A stretch of 64,000 nucleotides of DNA. Origin: an uncultured Victivallaceae bacterium (GTDB lineage: Bacteria; Verrucomicrobiota; Lentisphaeria; Victivallales; Victivallaceae). This document shows positions 46,836-55,887 of the stretch, one piece after another; within the stretch, counting starts at the first letter, position 1, and each line of letters begins with the position of its first letter. Made by a program: the position numbers and the translations under genes. Under the pieces are notes generated by a model. The model had not been told where the DNA came from. It saw nothing but the letters and a program-made list of their open reading frames with translations, and did not search any database. The stretch lies in the NCBI GenBank assembly GCA_944392655.1, contig CALXXL010000009.1, forward strand, positions 1 through 64,000, written 5' to 3'.

Positions 46836-49615
46836 TGAATGACAGCGTTCCGCATGAGGTACCCTCTTATGAGGTTTACGAATTTCAGGAAAAACAGAAC
46901 CGTTACTGCGTTTGCGTTTTCGTAATTAACGAGGGCAGCAAACTCTTGCGCCAACTCGAGAAGATGGAGCCCCACTGCCGCGGTTATGCCGATATCGTCG
47001 TGGCGGACGGCGGCAGTTCCGACGGGTCAACCGAACACGAGAAACTTAAAAAGCTCGGCGTTAATACCCTGCTGGTCAAGACCGGCCCGGGTAAACTAGG
47101 CAGCCAGATGCGTATGGCTTTTGACTGGGCGCTGAAACGCGGTTATGACGGCGTGGTCACCATGGACGGCAACGGCAAAGACGGCGTTGAAGAGGTATCC
47201 AGCTTTGTCTATGAACTGAAAAACGGATGGGATCATATCCAGGGGTCCCGCTTTGAGCCCGGCGGTATTCACCTTAATACCCCGAAATCACGACTGCTGG
47301 GGCTTAAACTTATACACGCTCCTTTAATGCGTCTGGCCAGCGGTTTTAAATATACCGATACCACCAACGGATACCGCGCTTACAGCGCAAGATTTTTAAG
47401 CTCCGACAAGGTCGCGCTATTCCGCAACTGTTTTGAAGGATACGAACTGCACTATTATCTGGCTATTGAAGCAGCAAAGAATAAGTTTAAAGTAAAAGAG
47501 ATTCCCGTTACCAGAATTTATCCGCCAAAAGGTAAAATCCCGACAAAAATATCTCCAATCAAGGGGAATTTGACGGTTATATATAAACTCCTTAAGAGCA
47601 TAAACGGCGACTACAGAGTGCATCCGCCTGCTGTGTCAATGCTGAAAAGAATATATCTGGCCGTGCTGGCAATAATTGCTTTCGGCGTAATTGCATGGGG
47701 ATTCAACAGCAAATTCTCTGAGCGGAAGGCGGAGTTCGACGCCGTGTCGGATTCACTGGTATTAAGCGCACTCCTGGATAAAGAGTATGACAGCGGTAAT
47801 ATCTTTAAACCGCTGGTTCTCCTGAAAAACAGTCCGGAAGAGAAAAATTATACCAGTAACTATGCCGAAATGGTTTATGACAGCGATAACGCTTTGGAGA
47901 AATATGCCGGAGCTCAACGCTCATATTACCACCGGCAGGCCGGGTTCGCCGGAATATTTTATTACGCTATGAGTAAAATATTTGGCGGCAGCCGCGATGT
48001 GTTACAGCAGATAAGTATATGCGCCGCGGCGCTGGCTATGGCTCTGTTCCTGATATGGGTGGCGCATGAGTGGGGATTTGCCGCGTATCTCGCCGGATTG
48101 GCCGCCACGGTATCATGCGGAGTGCTGGGTTGGGCTAGCGGAAGTCTCTACTGGGCGCTGTGGTGTAATTTGCTGCCGATGATTGTAACTATGTTCAGTT
48201 ACATGTTTAAACCGGATGATACAGGCAAGCTGCGCTGGAAGTGCTTTTTCGCATTGATCGCGGCAGTGTTTATACGATGCGGATTCGGCTATGAATATGT
48301 GTCGTATATTTTATGCCTGGGAATGGCTCCGGTGGTATATTACGTCTTCGCCCGGCGTTATCAGCTGAAGGCGGCACTGCGGGATCTGATATTTTTAGGA
48401 ATAGCAGAGGTGATCGGCGTGGCGCTCAGTCTGGTTTATCTGGCCTTTGCCGTCGGTGGGTTTAAAGGCTTGATCGACTCCATGGCATATCGCACCGCAT
48501 TCAATATCGCAGATTTGAGCCCGGCTATGCCCGCAATCGTTTTCGAAAGTATCGCTAAACCAAGAACGGTGATCTTTGAACGTTATCTCCTGGATTTTCA
48601 CTATTGGGGAATGCCGTTGATCGCCTGGATCGGAATAGTTTTACTTGGCGGATGGCTCCTCTTCTGCCGCAGGGATTTTGAGCATAATAAAAACAGCCGC
48701 GAAATCAGTATGTTTAACGGCGGATGGATGTTCCTCGCCGCGGTTGGCGCCGGAAGTATCAGCTGGCTGCTGCTCAGCAACCCGCACGCTTATGTACACG
48801 GTAATCAGACCGCAGTGATCTTTGAGCAGGTGTTTATGGTGGCGGTAATTGCTCTCGCAATAGGATGCGCATGGTATCTGATTCGTAATTTTGTATATAA
48901 TTACAGGATGGCAGTCCTGTGGTTCGCCCTGGCAGGATGCGCCCTGTGGGGATTCCTTGAGTATGACAAGTCCCGCGAACCGGTGAGACGGATGGAGTTG
49001 GCTCTGCTGACATCAAAGGTTTTATGGCAGGACGAGGCGTTAACTGTGTATTTGAACGTCGGAAGAGGGGAGATCTCTTTTGTGGTGACTGGGGAGCTGC
49101 CGGCGGAACGGTTCGGAGTTCACTTCCTGCCGCAATATAAAAATGAGGCCTTTATGCAAAGCTATCCATACGGTTTCGTCAATGGCGACTTCAGTATAAA
49201 AGCGATTGAGCCTTTAATGGCGGACGGTAAAAAGATATATGTGCGCGAGCTGCCGGATATACCGGTTGAGAAGATCAGATTGTCTTTGTATGACTTAAAG
49301 GATGGAAAGCTGGCTAATTCTGTCGCCCTGGGAGTTTTTGATGTGGCTGGAATGGGCGTATCCGGAGCGGTGATTTATCCGGTTGATTTTTCCGACCGTA
49401 ACTGGGTAGCCGGTGTATCCGTGCATAATAAGGACGGTTATAACACTATATTGCTCAATAAAGAAGAGCTGGTAAAACTCTCAGGACACGATACGGTGTT
49501 GATAAACGGTACCAGACGGAAAATTTTGTCGGTTGATTCATCCAACGGATATATGATTGTAGACGGAGCAAAACTGTCCGGCGACCGGAATGTGAAATTG
49601 GGAATACATATCTGA
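46832..49615 (+). CDS. Large fused GT2 glycosyltransferase with polytopic membrane and C-terminal domain
   Basis: The 927-aa protein starts with a GT2 (DPM1-like) domain, about residues 25-250, with VVADGGSSDGST and MDGNGKDGVEE (the DxD-type position), then ARFL and IYPPKGKIPTK. From about 265 to 720 there are ten or more membrane segments, like PMT/ArnT-type or GtrC-like proteins. The last 200 residues are a soluble beta-rich domain. It probably uses a lipid-linked or nucleotide sugar at the membrane. The fusion of a synthase-like GT2 domain to a polytopic transferase-like part in one chain suggests channelling. Overlap with the previous gene is 4 bp. Confidence 0.75.
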   Translation: MMNDSVPHEVPSYEVYEFQEKQNRYCVCVFVINEGSKLLRQLEKMEPHCRGYADIVVADGGSSDGSTEHEKLKKLGVNTLLVKTGPGKLGSQMRMAFDWALKRGYDGVVTMDGNGKDGVEEVSSFVYELKNGWDHIQGSRFEPGGIHLNTPKSRLLGLKLIHAPLMRLASGFKYTDTTNGYRAYSARFLSSDKVALFRNCFEGYELHYYLAIEAAKNKFKVKEIPVTRIYPPKGKIPTKISPIKGNLTVIYKLLKSINGDYRVHPPAVSMLKRIYLAVLAIIAFGVIAWGFNSKFSERKAEFDAVSDSLVLSALLDKEYDSGNIFKPLVLLKNSPEEKNYTSNYAEMVYDSDNALEKYAGAQRSYYHRQAGFAGIFYYAMSKIFGGSRDVLQQISICAAALAMALFLIWVAHEWGFAAYLAGLAATVSCGVLGWASGSLYWALWCNLLPMIVTMFSYMFKPDDTGKLRWKCFFALIAAVFIRCGFGYEYVSYILCLGMAPVVYYVFARRYQLKAALRDLIFLGIAEVIGVALSLVYLAFAVGGFKGLIDSMAYRTAFNIADLSPAMPAIVFESIAKPRTVIFERYLLDFHYWGMPLIAWIGIVLLGGWLLFCRRDFEHNKNSREISMFNGGWMFLAAVGAGSISWLLLSNPHAYVHGNQTAVIFEQVFMVAVIALAIGCAWYLIRNFVYNYRMAVLWFALAGCALWGFLEYDKSREPVRRMELALLTSKVLWQDEALTVYLNVGRGEISFVVTGELPAERFGVHFLPQYKNEAFMQSYPYGFVNGDFSIKAIEPLMADGKKIYVRELPDIPVEKIRLSLYDLKDGKLANSVALGVFDVAGMGVSGAVIYPVDFSDRNWVAGVSVHNKDGYNTILLNKEELVKLSGHDTVLINGTRRKILSVDSSNGYMIVDGAKLSGDRNVKLGIHI

Positions 49616-49626
49616 CCTGAAAGCAA

Positions 49627-49655
49627 AAGGCCGGCATTTATGCCGGCCTTTTTTA
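49627..49655. terminator. Terminator at end of the 43-49 kb operon
   Basis: AAGGCCGGCA and TGCCGGCCTT form a 10-bp perfect stem with a TTTA loop and T-run. It can serve the convergent gene on the minus strand as well. Confidence 0.88.
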
Positions 49656-49669
49656 TTGCAGGATAACAG

Positions 49670-50647
49670 CTACTCCGCAGACGGTTCAATTTCAATGCCG
49701 GAGTCGGTTGTGTCAAACGCAGGAATAATTTCCGCTCCAACTACAAAATAGCTTTTCAAGTTTTTACTCTCTTCATTCAATTCATCTGCTACAGGTATGC
49801 TCTTCTTTTCTTCCGGCAGTGAGTCGTATGGAACAATTGAGAGCTTCAGTTTATCTCCCTCCCACAAGCCGGCAAGTTTGGTGTCTTTCCGGTCGTAAAA
49901 ACCCGGAATGACAACTCTTATCTCCTGCGGCGTCGGCACCCCGTAACGGATTGAATGCACTTTCAAGGTGGCGGCATAAAAGTAGTCGTCAGATTCGGCA
50001 TCCGCAAGATCAGGCAGAAAAGAACATTGCTGAAGTTCTCCCTCAATAATGGCATTTTCATTGACTATATTCGTAGGAACAAGACGCACGTCTTTTATGC
50101 TCAGATTGCCATTCCACCCCAGCAGGGGGCGGATGCCTTTCAATTCAAGCTGATCCGCGATTGTTATGGGGAATTCAAAGGTTGAATATTGTTTCGCATT
50201 GATCTGAAAGTCCAGTGAGTCTCGAGTGATCTTGTCCGCATAGTAATATACACCGAGACGCAACGTCCCGCTGCCGGCGGCATCGCATACAAGTTTGTAG
50301 TCGCAGTTATTGTAGTTGTTGGTCATCCTCGATTCGAAGATCTCAACAAAGTCCCCGGAGAGCAGGTATAATGAGTTGCCTTCATCCGCCAGAACTATCG
50401 GGAACGCACTGTTCTTAAGCCAGTTGATATTCAGCTTCCAGCCCGTAGGGATGGGAATGTCCCGCAGAAGTTCAAATTCAATAAAGCGTTCCTTGAGAAC
50501 GTCGCGCTCCGAGGCACTGAATTTGGCCGGGGTAAGCTCGTTGATCTTATAATCCATGCTTTCCAGCTCTGACCCACCCATCAGCGTTGCTGATCCTACG
50601 GCTGAGAACATTACTAACTTGAAATATAAATTTTTTAATTTTATCAT
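49670..50647 (-). CDS. Hypothetical exported protein
   Basis: The 325-aa product has a signal-type N-terminus (LYFKLVMFSAVGSATLMGG) and no lipobox cysteine at the usual position. The rest is beta-rich with repeated ILE/TYR/ASP strands and no domain I recognise; one block (SDDYFYAATLKVHSIRYG, about residue 225) may be family-specific. It shares its upstream region with the divergently read MATE gene and is probably a periplasmic or outer-surface protein. Confidence 0.55.
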   Translation of the reverse strand: MIKLKNLYFKLVMFSAVGSATLMGGSELESMDYKINELTPAKFSASERDVLKERFIEFELLRDIPIPTGWKLNINWLKNSAFPIVLADEGNSLYLLSGDFVEIFESRMTNNYNNCDYKLVCDAAGSGTLRLGVYYYADKITRDSLDFQINAKQYSTFEFPITIADQLELKGIRPLLGWNGNLSIKDVRLVPTNIVNENAIIEGELQQCSFLPDLADAESDDYFYAATLKVHSIRYGVPTPQEIRVVIPGFYDRKDTKLAGLWEGDKLKLSIVPYDSLPEEKKSIPVADELNEESKNLKSYFVVGAEIIPAFDTTDSGIEIEPSAE

Positions 50648-50851
50648 AGATTATCTGCTCCATATCAGAAATTCAGCTTATGCTTCTCTGGAATATATCC
50701 TTTTCATAACAAAAACGCAAGCCGGATTTGAAAATAGAGCTTTTTTATTTTTATAACAGCAAAACAACATTAAACAATTTTACTTTTATTCCAGAAAAGG
50801 CTATATTAAATATCCAGTCTCAATTTATACTTGCATATAATCCCGGAGTGA

Positions 50852-50859
50852 GGGGGGGG
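50852..50859 (+). promoter_or_regulatory. G8 homopolymer as ribosome binding site of the MATE gene
   Basis: Eight consecutive Gs end 3 nt before the ATG at 50863, a second case of a long G-run acting as Shine-Dalgarno, like that of the heparinase gene. Confidence 0.55.
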
Positions 50860-50862
50860 ATC

Positions 50863-52236
50863 ATGGCGGCGACTAAAAACAAGTATCATATAGATATGTG
50901 TCATGGGCCACTTTTCGGCCAGATTGTACTATTTTCCGTACCTTTGATGCTTTCCGGTATATTGCAGCTGCTTTTCAATACCGCTGATTTGGTGGTTATC
51001 GGACGGTTCGCATCTCATGAGTCTCTGGCCGCGGTCGGGGCAACCTCATCTCTGACGGCGCTAATCGTTAATCTGTTCATCGGACTCTCCGTCGGCACCA
51101 ACGTTCTGGTCGCCAACTATTACGGCTCGCAAAACCGTAAGAATGTCAGCCGTACTGTTCATACCGCAATTATGATGGCTCTGGTGGGCGGCGTCCTACT
51201 GGCAGGCATTGGTATGCTGCTGGCTAAACCACTGCTGGTGCTGATGGGAACTCCGGAGAACGTTTTAATGAAATCGTGCATCTATATGTGGATATATTTC
51301 GGAGGTATGCCGTTTATAATGCTGTATAACTTCGGCAGTGCAATAATGCGGGCGGTCGGCGATACACGACGACCACTGTATTTCCTGATGCTGGCAGGGG
51401 TTATCAATGTGGTGCTGAATCTCTTCTTTGTCCTCGTATTCAATATGGATGTGGCAGGAGTGGCGCTCGCAACTGTAATATCCCAGGCCGTGGCTTCGTA
51501 TCTGGTCATTAAAACTCTGATACGTGCACGCGACGCATGCCGGATAAAACCGCAGACACTGAGAATCGATCCGGTCATCCTTAAAAATATGTTGTGGATC
51601 GGTTTGCCCGCAGGTATACAGGGAATGTTTTTCTCTATATCCAATATCACTATACAGTCTTCCGTAAACTCTTTCGGATCACTGGCTATTGCCGGAAATA
51701 CCGCAACCGTGAGTCTGGAGGGATTCGTATATGTCGGATCCAACGCTTTTCATCAGACCGTGGTAAGTTTTGCCGGTCAGAACCTGGGAGGCAAACAGTA
51801 TGACCGGATTAAGAAAAGCATCTTCTACTGTATCCTGTGTTCATGCGCCGTTTGCGTTATTCTCGGATATGGTTTTTTACTCGACGGACATGACCTGATC
51901 GCTATATACAACTCCGATCCTGAGGTCGTATCGTGGGGAATGTTGAGAATGAATATCCTCTTTACCACATATTTCCTCTGCGGAATTATGGACGTTATAA
52001 GCGGCGCTTTGCGCGGACTCGGACACTCCGTTATGCCGGCGGTGATTACTCTGCTTGGCGTGTGCGTACTGCGCGTTTTCTGGGTGTGGCTGATCTTCCC
52101 ATTGCAGCCGACAATGGGTAATCTCATGCTCTCATATCCAATAACATGGGGAATTACCGCTATCGCCAACGGTATATACCTGTACTGGGCATATAATAAG
52201 ATCGTCGGACGGCACAGAATGGTAAAACTTGCCTGA
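50863..52236 (+). CDS. MATE-family multidrug/organic-cation efflux transporter
   Basis: The 457-aa protein has 12 membrane segments with the MATE signatures LLFNTADLVVIGRFAS (first helices), GLSVGTNVLVANYYGS and GALRGLGHSVMPA in the second half. It exports drugs or metabolites in exchange for sodium or protons. I chose 50863, not the in-frame ATG at 50728, because the G-run ribosome binding site precedes it and the upstream frame is not MATE-like. The gene converges with the ABC transporter gene 10 bp away. Confidence 0.9.
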   Translation: MAATKNKYHIDMCHGPLFGQIVLFSVPLMLSGILQLLFNTADLVVIGRFASHESLAAVGATSSLTALIVNLFIGLSVGTNVLVANYYGSQNRKNVSRTVHTAIMMALVGGVLLAGIGMLLAKPLLVLMGTPENVLMKSCIYMWIYFGGMPFIMLYNFGSAIMRAVGDTRRPLYFLMLAGVINVVLNLFFVLVFNMDVAGVALATVISQAVASYLVIKTLIRARDACRIKPQTLRIDPVILKNMLWIGLPAGIQGMFFSISNITIQSSVNSFGSLAIAGNTATVSLEGFVYVGSNAFHQTVVSFAGQNLGGKQYDRIKKSIFYCILCSCAVCVILGYGFLLDGHDLIAIYNSDPEVVSWGMLRMNILFTTYFLCGIMDVISGALRGLGHSVMPAVITLLGVCVLRVFWVWLIFPLQPTMGNLMLSYPITWGITAIANGIYLYWAYNKIVGRHRMVKLA

Positions 52237-52246
52237 AGCAAGTAAC

Positions 52247-54004
52247 TTAAAATGTGTGCATAGTGTAGAGCGAATTGTAATAACCCTTCCGCTCCAGAAG
52301 TTCACGGTGAACTCCGGATTCAACTATTTCTCCATGCTTCAGGCAGAATATGAGATCCGCATTCTTCACCGTTGACAGACGGTGGGCAATTATTATAGTA
52401 GTGCGGTTCCGGCATAAACGTTCCATGGCATTCTGAACCAGCGCTTCCGACTCATTGTCCAGCGCACTGGTGGCTTCATCAAAAATCAGTATCGCCGGGT
52501 TCTTGAGAAATACCCGGGCTATGGAAATACGCTGCCTTTGTCCTCCCGAAAGACGGACACCGTGTTCGCCAGTGGCGGCATCAAGTTTCTCCGGTAAAGC
52601 GTCTATGAAATCCCAGATGTTGGCCGCCCTGGCCGCCGCGATTACCTCCTCTTCGGTGGCATCGGGTTTGCCCAGCAGAATGTTTTCGCGGATGGTTGAG
52701 TCAAACAGAAACGGCGTCTGCTGTACAATCCCGATCTGGGAACGCAGAAAACGTTGCTGCAGAAATTTTATATCATATTCATCCAGCTTTATTATTCCGG
52801 CATCCGGTTCGTAAAATCGCGGAATTAACGCCGCCAGCGTTGATTTTCCTGCCCCGGATTCGCCTACCAGCGCCGCAGTGACACCCGCCGGAAGACGGAA
52901 CGAGATGTTTTTCAGCACTTCCGGCTCCTCCGGTTTCATCCCCGGATATTTAAAGGATACATTGACAAATTCCAAGTCGCCGTTAAGTCCTGCCGGCGCA
53001 AGCGCCCCGGGCATATCTACTATCTCGGGCTTCTCACGCATTACCTCACGGAAGCGTTCAAACGCCGCCGCAGTCTGCTGGGTCTGCTCCGCAAAATGCA
53101 CCATGCGGATAATCGGCATGGTTATGATACTGGAATACATCATAAACGTTACCAGCTGGGAGAGGGTAGCCATATCCCAGTATACCAGCAAAATTCCCGC
53201 AACTATAAATATCAACGCATAACTCTGCACCAGAAAGGTTATTCCGCTTTGAAAATTCGCCCATAAACCGCACATCCGTTCTTTGGCATCCAGAAAAGAG
53301 TTGTTCACATTCTCAAATCTGGCGACCTGTTCCTGCTCATTGTTGTAGGATTTGACTTCACGAATGCCCTGAATGGCATTTTCCACCTGAGAGTTGATCT
53401 CCGCTACATTCTGCCTGACCTCCCGGAATCCACGGTAAATGCGGCGCTGGAAGAATCCACCCCAGAAGATGATTAACGGCAAGGGAATCAAGGTGATCAG
53501 CGCCAGAACCGGATTGATCGCAAACATAATGACAAAAGAGCCAATAAAGGTTAGCAGCGCCAGCAGCAGATCCTCCGGCGCATGGTGGGCGGTTTCACTG
53601 ATCAGACTGAGGTCGTTGGTCATGCGCGACATGATGTGGCCGGTTCTTGTCCGGTCAAAGTAACTGAAGGAGAGCTTTTGCAGGTAACGGAAAAAATCAT
53701 CCCGCATGTCGGTCTCTACCCGCGCTCCAAGTATATGCCCCCAGCGCAGACCGATATATTGGGTCCCGGCAATCAGAATTGCCAGCACAAGCAGTATCGC
53801 CAATCCGGAGGCCACCGCAGAAAAATCTTTCTCCGGCAATGCCTCCAGTACCCGGTAGACCATTAGAGGCGACAGCGATGTGAATACCGCATTGGCTACT
53901 CCGGAAGACATGTCAAATATAAACAGCTTCAGGTGACCGCGGTAATAAGATATGAAACTCTTGAAATTATCTCGCCAGATATGTTCTTTTGGCCGTTTAC
54001 CCAT
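52247..54004 (-). CDS. ABC exporter with fused membrane and ATPase domains (MsbA-like)
   Basis: The 585-aa half-transporter has six membrane segments to about residue 310 and an ATPase domain with GESGAGKST (Walker A), the Q-loop QQTPFLFD, LSGGQRQRISIAR (signature) and LIFDEATSALD (Walker B). It is probably a homodimeric lipid, peptide or drug exporter. The stop-start gap to the upstream DUF4886 gene is 3 bp, so they are co-transcribed. The substrate cannot be told from sequence. Confidence 0.93.
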   Translation of the reverse strand: MGKRPKEHIWRDNFKSFISYYRGHLKLFIFDMSSGVANAVFTSLSPLMVYRVLEALPEKDFSAVASGLAILLVLAILIAGTQYIGLRWGHILGARVETDMRDDFFRYLQKLSFSYFDRTRTGHIMSRMTNDLSLISETAHHAPEDLLLALLTFIGSFVIMFAINPVLALITLIPLPLIIFWGGFFQRRIYRGFREVRQNVAEINSQVENAIQGIREVKSYNNEQEQVARFENVNNSFLDAKERMCGLWANFQSGITFLVQSYALIFIVAGILLVYWDMATLSQLVTFMMYSSIITMPIIRMVHFAEQTQQTAAAFERFREVMREKPEIVDMPGALAPAGLNGDLEFVNVSFKYPGMKPEEPEVLKNISFRLPAGVTAALVGESGAGKSTLAALIPRFYEPDAGIIKLDEYDIKFLQQRFLRSQIGIVQQTPFLFDSTIRENILLGKPDATEEEVIAAARAANIWDFIDALPEKLDAATGEHGVRLSGGQRQRISIARVFLKNPAILIFDEATSALDNESEALVQNAMERLCRNRTTIIIAHRLSTVKNADLIFCLKHGEIVESGVHRELLERKGYYNSLYTMHTF

Positions 54005-54007
54005 AGA

Positions 54008-54907
54008 TTATTTCTTTACCTGGGTAAAGGATTCCAGCGCGTTTTGGGCCGTTTGACGCAGAAATTCCGCATCATCCGCCGCCAGACCCTCCGGACAGAA
54101 GGTTATTCCGGTCGCCGGACGGTCAAACAGAAACGCAAACCATAAACAGGCCTGCAAATACTGGCCACGGCGGTTCAGGTGATAGGCATCACGCTTTAAC
54201 TCCCACTCTCCATCCCGGTTTTTGCCCCACCAGATACCATTGACCAGAGAGCCCTGCTGATCCGGAAGCTCTGCCGGGTATTCCAGCGCGTTTACTTCCG
54301 CAATATCGTAAGGAGAAAATTTTACCGGCTGGTTTTTCCTTGCCAGATCTACCGCCAGTCCCGTCGGTATCTGACGGACATTGAGTTTCTCTGCTGCCAG
54401 ATTATAGGATTTGATAATATTGTCATACATCTCTGCCGGAGTTATCTGCCATTGCGCCAGCCGCGGATCGTCAAAACGGTAACTCCAGGTTTGCTGAAGC
54501 ACAATCTCTGCCGCCGGAGCGTATTTATGAACGTATTCCGCCAGATTTTCCAGGTAGGGATAGTAAGAGTCTGCCTGCCAGCTGAATGGACTGGCCTGTT
54601 GCAGGGTCACAACATCCCACTCCTCCGACGTAAGCATTTCACGGAGGTTCTTCCCCTTATACGGCTTTAACTCCGGCTCGCTTTCCGAACGCTCCGCCAA
54701 CTCCCAGTGACGTTGCAGCGAACAACCCGGCAGATTCGCCCGTTCAATAAGCAGCGGACACCCCGCATTTTCCGCAATCGATGGAAGATAAACAAAAACA
54801 CTGTCGGCAAAACTGTTGCCGATCGTCAGCACTTTCAGCTCTTTTGCCGATAAATTTATTCCTGTCAGCATGATCGCTCCCAAAAATATCTGAAGAATAC
54901 GTTTCAT
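54008..54907 (-). CDS. DUF4886 SGNH-hydrolase-like exported protein
   Basis: The 299-aa protein has a signal peptide and the GNSFADS block of SGNH esterases (nucleophile Ser in TIGNSF), with DAYHLNRRGQY near residue 245 supplying the Asp and His. These proteins are mostly carbohydrate O-acetyl or acyl esterases of Bacteroidota and PVC bacteria. Here the gene precedes an ABC exporter. It begins 44 bp downstream of a promoter-preceded structured RNA, so its leader may contain a regulatory RNA. Confidence 0.8.
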   Translation of the reverse strand: MKRILQIFLGAIMLTGINLSAKELKVLTIGNSFADSVFVYLPSIAENAGCPLLIERANLPGCSLQRHWELAERSESEPELKPYKGKNLREMLTSEEWDVVTLQQASPFSWQADSYYPYLENLAEYVHKYAPAAEIVLQQTWSYRFDDPRLAQWQITPAEMYDNIIKSYNLAAEKLNVRQIPTGLAVDLARKNQPVKFSPYDIAEVNALEYPAELPDQQGSLVNGIWWGKNRDGEWELKRDAYHLNRRGQYLQACLWFAFLFDRPATGITFCPEGLAADDAEFLRQTAQNALESFTQVKK

Positions 54908-54950
54908 TGTCGCTCCTCAAAATGAAAAACAGATTTTACCGCGAAGAAAA

Positions 54951-55043
54951 GAGAGCAGGCATTATAAACTCTACTACTGATTGACTACAATAAGGACTTG
55001 CGTCCCCGATGCAAATATTGTTCAGAGATTAACCTGCTCTCTG
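54951..55043 (-). ncRNA. Candidate 93-nt structured RNA of unknown class
   Basis: Read on the minus strand, AGAGAGCAGG (5' arm) and CCTGCTCTCT (3' arm) form a perfect 10-bp closing stem. Inside are CTCT/AGAG extension pairs, a 6-bp ACAATA/TATTGT stem and, at its tip, GGAC-GCAA-GTCC with a GNRA loop, plus a separate arm near AGTCAATCAGTAG. The 3' arm is followed by TTTTCTT. A near-consensus promoter ends 7 nt before the first base of the stem, so the transcript would start almost exactly there. It sits between a HAD gene and a DUF4886 gene. It lacks a tRNA T-loop, an SRP core and other motifs known to me. The structure is drawn by hand, not computed. Confidence 0.5.
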
Positions 55044-55050
55044 GTATTTA

Positions 55051-55079
55051 TTATAGCGTTACTTAATTGCTAAATCAAT
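55051..55079 (-). promoter_or_regulatory. Near-consensus promoter for the structured RNA
   Basis: On the minus strand: TTGATT (-35, at 55074-55079), 17-bp spacer, TATAAT (-10, at 55051-55056). The predicted start is within one to three bases of the RNA stem. Confidence 0.7.
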
Positions 55080-55081
55080 AG

Positions 55082-55879
55082 CTAATCCAAAACTTTTGCC
55101 AATATATTTTGCAAATCACCCAGATTCGGCACCGCAAGATCAGGATCGACTCCGGATTGATTCGGCTCGGCATGATCCGTTACCTGTACCGCTATGGCGT
55201 GGGCATTCAAACCAAGTTTGACGTCCGTATAAAGACGGTCGCCAATCATCATGGTTTCCGCAGTGGAGAGTCCGAAACGAGCCGCGGCAAGTTTCAGCAT
55301 CTCAGGATCCGGCTTGCCAAGCACCTTTATGCTTTTGCCGGTAGCTTTTTCCAGACAGCAGACAAATGCTCCGCAGTCGGGCAGAAAAGTCGGCTGGTCC
55401 GTCGGACAGAATGGATCCGGATGGGTCGCAAACGCAGGTACATCACGGCTGATGAAGTAGGCCGCACGGCAGAGCCGTTCATAACAGAGCGTACGGTCAA
55501 ACGCTACTATTACTGCTTGAGGATCTTCTGATTCAATCTCAAAACCGGCTTTGCGGAACTCTTCCTGCACCGTCGGTACCGCCAATGCATAGATACGTTT
55601 TATCTCAGGATGATGCGCTTTCAGATAGTCAATAGTGAAGTCTGTGGAAATATAAAACTCATCCGGAGCCGCAGCAATCCCCATCCTGTTTAGCTTTTCC
55701 ACATAATCAGATAAACTGTATGACGAGTTGTTGGATAAAAACAGATAATGTATGCCATGCTGTTTCAGAAAATTCAGAAACGGCATGGTGGTGGGAAACA
55801 GCGTTTTACCCTTATAAATCGTGCCGTCCATATCAAGACAGACCAGCTTTAACCCTTTAAGGCGTTCTTCAATATTCAT
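55082..55879 (-). CDS. HAD-superfamily hydrolase, NagD/HAD-IIA type
   Basis: The 265-aa protein has the catalytic LDMDGT near residue 17, the NagD-type FLSNNSS in motif II, and MMIGDRLYTDVKLG as motif IV. The order and cap type place it in subfamily IIA, phosphatases of sugar phosphates or nucleotides. It is last in a six-gene minus-strand operon starting with LPS-core genes and ends 2 bp before the promoter of the structured RNA. Confidence 0.85.
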   Translation of the reverse strand: MNIEERLKGLKLVCLDMDGTIYKGKTLFPTTMPFLNFLKQHGIHYLFLSNNSSYSLSDYVEKLNRMGIAAAPDEFYISTDFTIDYLKAHHPEIKRIYALAVPTVQEEFRKAGFEIESEDPQAVIVAFDRTLCYERLCRAAYFISRDVPAFATHPDPFCPTDQPTFLPDCGAFVCCLEKATGKSIKVLGKPDPEMLKLAAARFGLSTAETMMIGDRLYTDVKLGLNAHAIAVQVTDHAEPNQSGVDPDLAVPNLGDLQNILAKVLD

Positions 55880-55887
55880 AATTTATA

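Noticed and set aside
54951-55043. tRNA-Sec, SRP RNA or c-di-GMP riboswitch reading of the structured RNA
   Set aside because: There is no T-loop GGTTCGAATCC, no SRP GGAAGGAAGCAGCC core, and only a short GGGACGCAA likeness to the GEMM riboswitch without the rest of its structure.
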